From: CAZJHX01 sp964545715
GTDB taxonomy: Bacteria; Myxococcota_A; UBA9042; GCA-2863065
Length of the DNA stretch: 29,227 nt
Assembly (NCBI GenBank): GCA_964545715.1
Contig: CAZJHX010000135.1
Location: 1-29,227 of the forward strand
Direction: 5' to 3'
Made by a program: the position numbers and the translations under genes. Below are positions 26,988 through 29,227 of the stretch, piece after piece (within the stretch, counting starts at the first letter, position 1; every line of letters starts with the position of its first letter). The notes under the pieces are model-generated. The model searched no databases. It was not told where the DNA came from and worked only from the letters and a program-made list of their open reading frames with translations.

Positions 26988-29024
26988 ATGAGAAAGACGC
27001 TGTGTGTCGCCGTGCTGTTTGTTGTCGTGGGCTGTGGAGATGATGACGCCGACCCGCCCGCTCCGGGTGCGGATACGGTCGCTGATGTGACGCCGCCCGA
27101 CGACCCCGACCCCGGCCCTGAAGGGGACACTGAGACCCCGATCGTCGCGCCCAGCTTCGATCCGGCCCCGTTCAAGGTGGGCGTCAGCCGCATGCGCTTC
27201 CCGGTGCCGGTGGGCATGGGCACCGCCGGCTTCGGCTCTATCGACCTGGGCGGCGGCGGCGACATGCCCAAGAGCCGCTTTGCCGACAAGTACCCGGCGA
27301 CCCGGGGCGTCTACACGCACCCGAGCATGCACACGGTGGCCATCGAGGGGGCGCCGGACACCGTCGTACTGATGCGTTTGGACGTCATCGGCGTGCCGCA
27401 GGACATCCGGCAGGCGATCATCGAGCGGGTCATTGAGCGCGGGGGCCCGGATCTGACGCGCGGGCTGGTCATCGGCGCCACGCACACCCACTCCGGCCCG
27501 GGACGCGTCAAGGACAACGACCTGTGGGCCGCCATCACCGACAGCTTCTTCCCCGAGTTCTACGTGCGCGTCGTCGAGGCGGGCGCGGACTCGGTGCTGG
27601 CTGCGCTCGACGACCTGGAGCCGGCGCGCTTCGGCCACACCCTGATCACGACCAGCGACATGCACAACGATCGGCGCTGCCAGAGCCCCGAGCTGTTGGA
27701 CGGTAGCCTGCCCATCCTGCGCTTTGACCGCGCGGACGGCACGCTCAAGGCGCTCGTCATGACCTACTCGGCGCACGGCACGGTCATCGGCAGCGACGAG
27801 TACCTGCTCAGCCGCGACTTCCACGGCGGCGTGGAGCTGAAGATCGAGGAGCAGTTCGACCACCCCATCACGGCGCTCTTCTTCAACTCCTGGTCCGGCG
27901 ACACCTCGCCCAAGCGCGCCAACACCGACGAGCACTTCGGCGCCAACCCGTCCTTCGGCCAGATCGAAGGCACCGCAAACGTGGCCGCCGAGCACGTGGC
28001 CGCCGCAGTGGACGCCATCGAGATGTCCGACGAGATGGTCGTCCGGTCCAACTCCTGGCGGGTCCCGCTGAACCGCGAGGCGCTGGGGTACGACGAGGAG
28101 GTCTTCCTCTATGACTGGGGCGCAGTCTACTGCGGCGCCGGCGTGGAGGAGATCTGCTGGGAGGAGATCGAGAGCGGCACCAAGGAGCCCCCCGCCAAGC
28201 ACCTGATGACGACCAGCTGTATCCCGTTTCCCGAGACGCTGCCGGCCCCGCTGGACACAGTCGTGGGCATGTTCCAGTTGGCCGACGCCTATGTTGTCAC
28301 CGTCCCCGGCGAGCCCGCCACCAGCCTGGGCATCCAGACCATCAGCAACATCAAGGAGCAGACGGCCGCCAAAAACATCTACATGCTGGGCTACGCCCAG
28401 GACTACATCGGCTACAGTCTCCCAGAGGACGACTGGTACCTGGGCGGCTACGAGGCCAGCGGTAGTCTGTGGGGCCCAAAACAAGGCGACTACGTCGATG
28501 CCCGCTGCCTGGACTTCGCGCGTCACTTCGTCGACGGCGTCCCCCTGCCCTTCGACTCCCTGCCGGCGCCCCCAGTCAAGCAATACGACACCCAGCCCTT
28601 CCCGGTAGAGCCCAACGCAGGCGATCCCGCCGTCATCCAGCAGCCCACCCCGACCTACCCCCACGGCGACGTGGTCACGATCGTCATCAACGGCGGCGAC
28701 CCATGGCTGCTGAGCCCCACAGTCACCCTCGAGCGCCAGCAAGAAGACGGCGCCTTCGCCCCCCACACGCGCAAGAACGGCACCCCGGTCTCGACCGACG
28801 GCTACGAGTTCGAGCTGACAGTGGCGGTCACCCCGACCTACGAAGACGCCGAGGGCCCAATCGAGCGCGCCTTCGCCTGGACAATCCACTTCCCGACGCG
28901 CCGCGCCTACCCGGCCACGACAGCCCCAATCGCGGGCCAGACCCTACGTCTGCGCGTCCAGGGCCTCACGGATCACGACGCGCCGTTCGACCTCACGACG
29001 GACCCGTTCACGGTCGCCCAGTAA
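26988..29024 (+). CDS. Neutral-ceramidase-family lipoprotein
   Basis: 678 residues. MRKTLCVAVLFVVVGCGDDD is a lipoprotein signal with Cys16, then an acidic Pro-rich linker to about residue 55. Neutral ceramidase (PF04734) features in order: KVGVSRMRFPVPVGMGTAGF, ATHTHSGPG (His166/His168), YSAHGTVIG (His263), NSWSGDTSPK (300-309, position of the catalytic Ser region), VPGEPATSLG, then YIGYSLPEDDWYLGGYE. These correspond to the zinc and serine sites of the Pseudomonas enzyme. The last 120 residues form the C-terminal beta domain. It hydrolyses the amide bond of ceramides; its lipidation suggests outer-membrane anchoring. The protein could act on eukaryotic or bacterial sphingolipids. Its stop overlaps the minus-strand repeat frame by 17 nt. 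Confidence 0.92.
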   Translation: MRKTLCVAVLFVVVGCGDDDADPPAPGADTVADVTPPDDPDPGPEGDTETPIVAPSFDPAPFKVGVSRMRFPVPVGMGTAGFGSIDLGGGGDMPKSRFADKYPATRGVYTHPSMHTVAIEGAPDTVVLMRLDVIGVPQDIRQAIIERVIERGGPDLTRGLVIGATHTHSGPGRVKDNDLWAAITDSFFPEFYVRVVEAGADSVLAALDDLEPARFGHTLITTSDMHNDRRCQSPELLDGSLPILRFDRADGTLKALVMTYSAHGTVIGSDEYLLSRDFHGGVELKIEEQFDHPITALFFNSWSGDTSPKRANTDEHFGANPSFGQIEGTANVAAEHVAAAVDAIEMSDEMVVRSNSWRVPLNREALGYDEEVFLYDWGAVYCGAGVEEICWEEIESGTKEPPAKHLMTTSCIPFPETLPAPLDTVVGMFQLADAYVVTVPGEPATSLGIQTISNIKEQTAAKNIYMLGYAQDYIGYSLPEDDWYLGGYEASGSLWGPKQGDYVDARCLDFARHFVDGVPLPFDSLPAPPVKQYDTQPFPVEPNAGDPAVIQQPTPTYPHGDVVTIVINGGDPWLLSPTVTLERQQEDGAFAPHTRKNGTPVSTDGYEFELTVAVTPTYEDAEGPIERAFAWTIHFPTRRAYPATTAPIAGQTLRLRVQGLTDHDAPFDLTTDPFTVAQ

Positions 29025-29226
29025 GAGAACCATCTAAGTCGCCAGTGGCAGTCTCAGCTGCCAAAAACGCCCCGGATACTTTATCTACGTCGGCTTTGGC
29101 AGTCTCAGCTGCCAAATACGACCCGGATACTTTATCTACGTCGGCTTTGGCAGTCTCAGCTGCCAAAAACGCCCCGGATACTTTATCTACGTCGGCTTTG
29201 GCAGTCTCAGCTGCCAAATACGACCC
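29008..29226 (-). CDS. Possible C-terminus of a gene with 17-residue tandem repeats (partial)
   Basis: The minus-strand frame is open from the window edge to a TGA at 29008-29010. It encodes repeated LAAETAKADVDKVSGAF units alternating with a form ending SGSY, then a degenerate last unit LAAETATGDLDGSLTGRP before the stop. The degenerate copy keeps the frame and the Asp pair, and the two differences between unit types are conservative (Ala/Ser, Phe/Tyr). Tail-to-tail overlap with the ceramidase stop (17 nt) is like other convergent pairs in this window. Yet the DNA is a nearly perfect minisatellite with a hairpin in each unit, so it may be non-coding. The start, if any, lies beyond the window. 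Confidence 0.35.
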   Translation of the reverse strand, partial: GSYLAAETAKADVDKVSGAFLAAETAKADVDKVSGSYLAAETAKADVDKVSGAFLAAETATGDLDGSLTGRP

Positions 29227-29227
29227 A
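29047..29227. repeat. 51-bp tandem repeat array with internal hairpin, reaching the window edge
   Basis: Units start at 29047, 29098, 29149 and 29200, each exactly 51 bp apart. Each unit boundary has GGCAG-TCTCAG-CTGCC; from the second unit the stem extends to TTTGGCAG/CTGCCAAA. Units alternate between aaaaacgccccgg and aaatacgacccgg, so the real period may be 102 bp. No unique spacers occur, so it is not a CRISPR. Confidence 0.9.

Noticed and set aside
29047..29227. CRISPR array at the window end
   Set aside because: Units are contiguous 51-bp repeats with only two variable positions. There are no unique spacers and no cas genes.

Overview
The window looks like GC-rich chromosomal DNA from a metagenome-assembled member of the Myxococcota/Bradymonadota group (former Deltaproteobacteria). 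The reasons are several proteins ending in MYXO-CTERM-like sorting signals, very long Cys-rich tandem-repeat secreted proteins, a MopE-type motif, many lipoproteins, and a pilin-like tail of a kind common in that group. Two runs of ten N mark scaffold joins. I found no rRNA, tRNA, CRISPR array, transposase or phage gene.

Layout. 1-1932 (minus): secreted transglutaminase-like protein, cut by the window edge. 2014-5900 (minus): lipoprotein with about 14 tandem 57-residue Cys-rich units and a C-terminal repeat domain, crossed by the first N-run. 5855-6286 (minus) and 6281-6859 (plus): two gene fragments that both lose their 5' ends at the same point, probably a chimeric join or a rearrangement. 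6820-7722 (minus): proteasome-like Ntn hydrolase, crossed by the second N-run. 7857-10283 (minus): secreted subtilisin-like protease with poly-Gly linkers and a MYXO-CTERM tail, preceded by a long structured leader. 10620-14953: lipoproteins, an M1-like aminopeptidase and a DUF1285-like protein. 15017-18094 (plus): three-gene operon of glutamine-synthetase-like ligase, iron-type alcohol dehydrogenase and an unknown protein. 18162-23633 (minus): a small secreted protein followed by a 1637-residue matrixin-type metalloprotease with about 20 Cys-rich units. 23713-26956 (minus): tldD-pmbA-lipoprotein operon with 4-nt overlaps. 26988-29024 (plus): neutral-ceramidase lipoprotein. 29047 to the end: a 51-bp tandem repeat that is open as a 17-residue peptide repeat on the minus strand.

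How the genes work together. Most products are predicted to be exported or surface-anchored: three proteases (S8, M10-like, M1-like), a ceramidase, Cys-rich repeat proteins and several lipoproteins. This suits a predatory or scavenging bacterium that digests macromolecules outside the cell. The cytoplasmic exceptions are the glutamine-synthetase/alcohol-dehydrogenase pair, which suggests handling of an amine or amino alcohol through a gamma-glutamyl intermediate, TldD/PmbA, which is a peptide-processing protease, and the Ntn hydrolase. I do not see a clear new defence or mobile system. The observations most worth following are the pattern of -10-like boxes 6-8 nt before start codons (possible leaderless mRNAs), the 51-bp repeat, the ligase-dehydrogenase operon, and the demonstration that both N-runs are false gaps.
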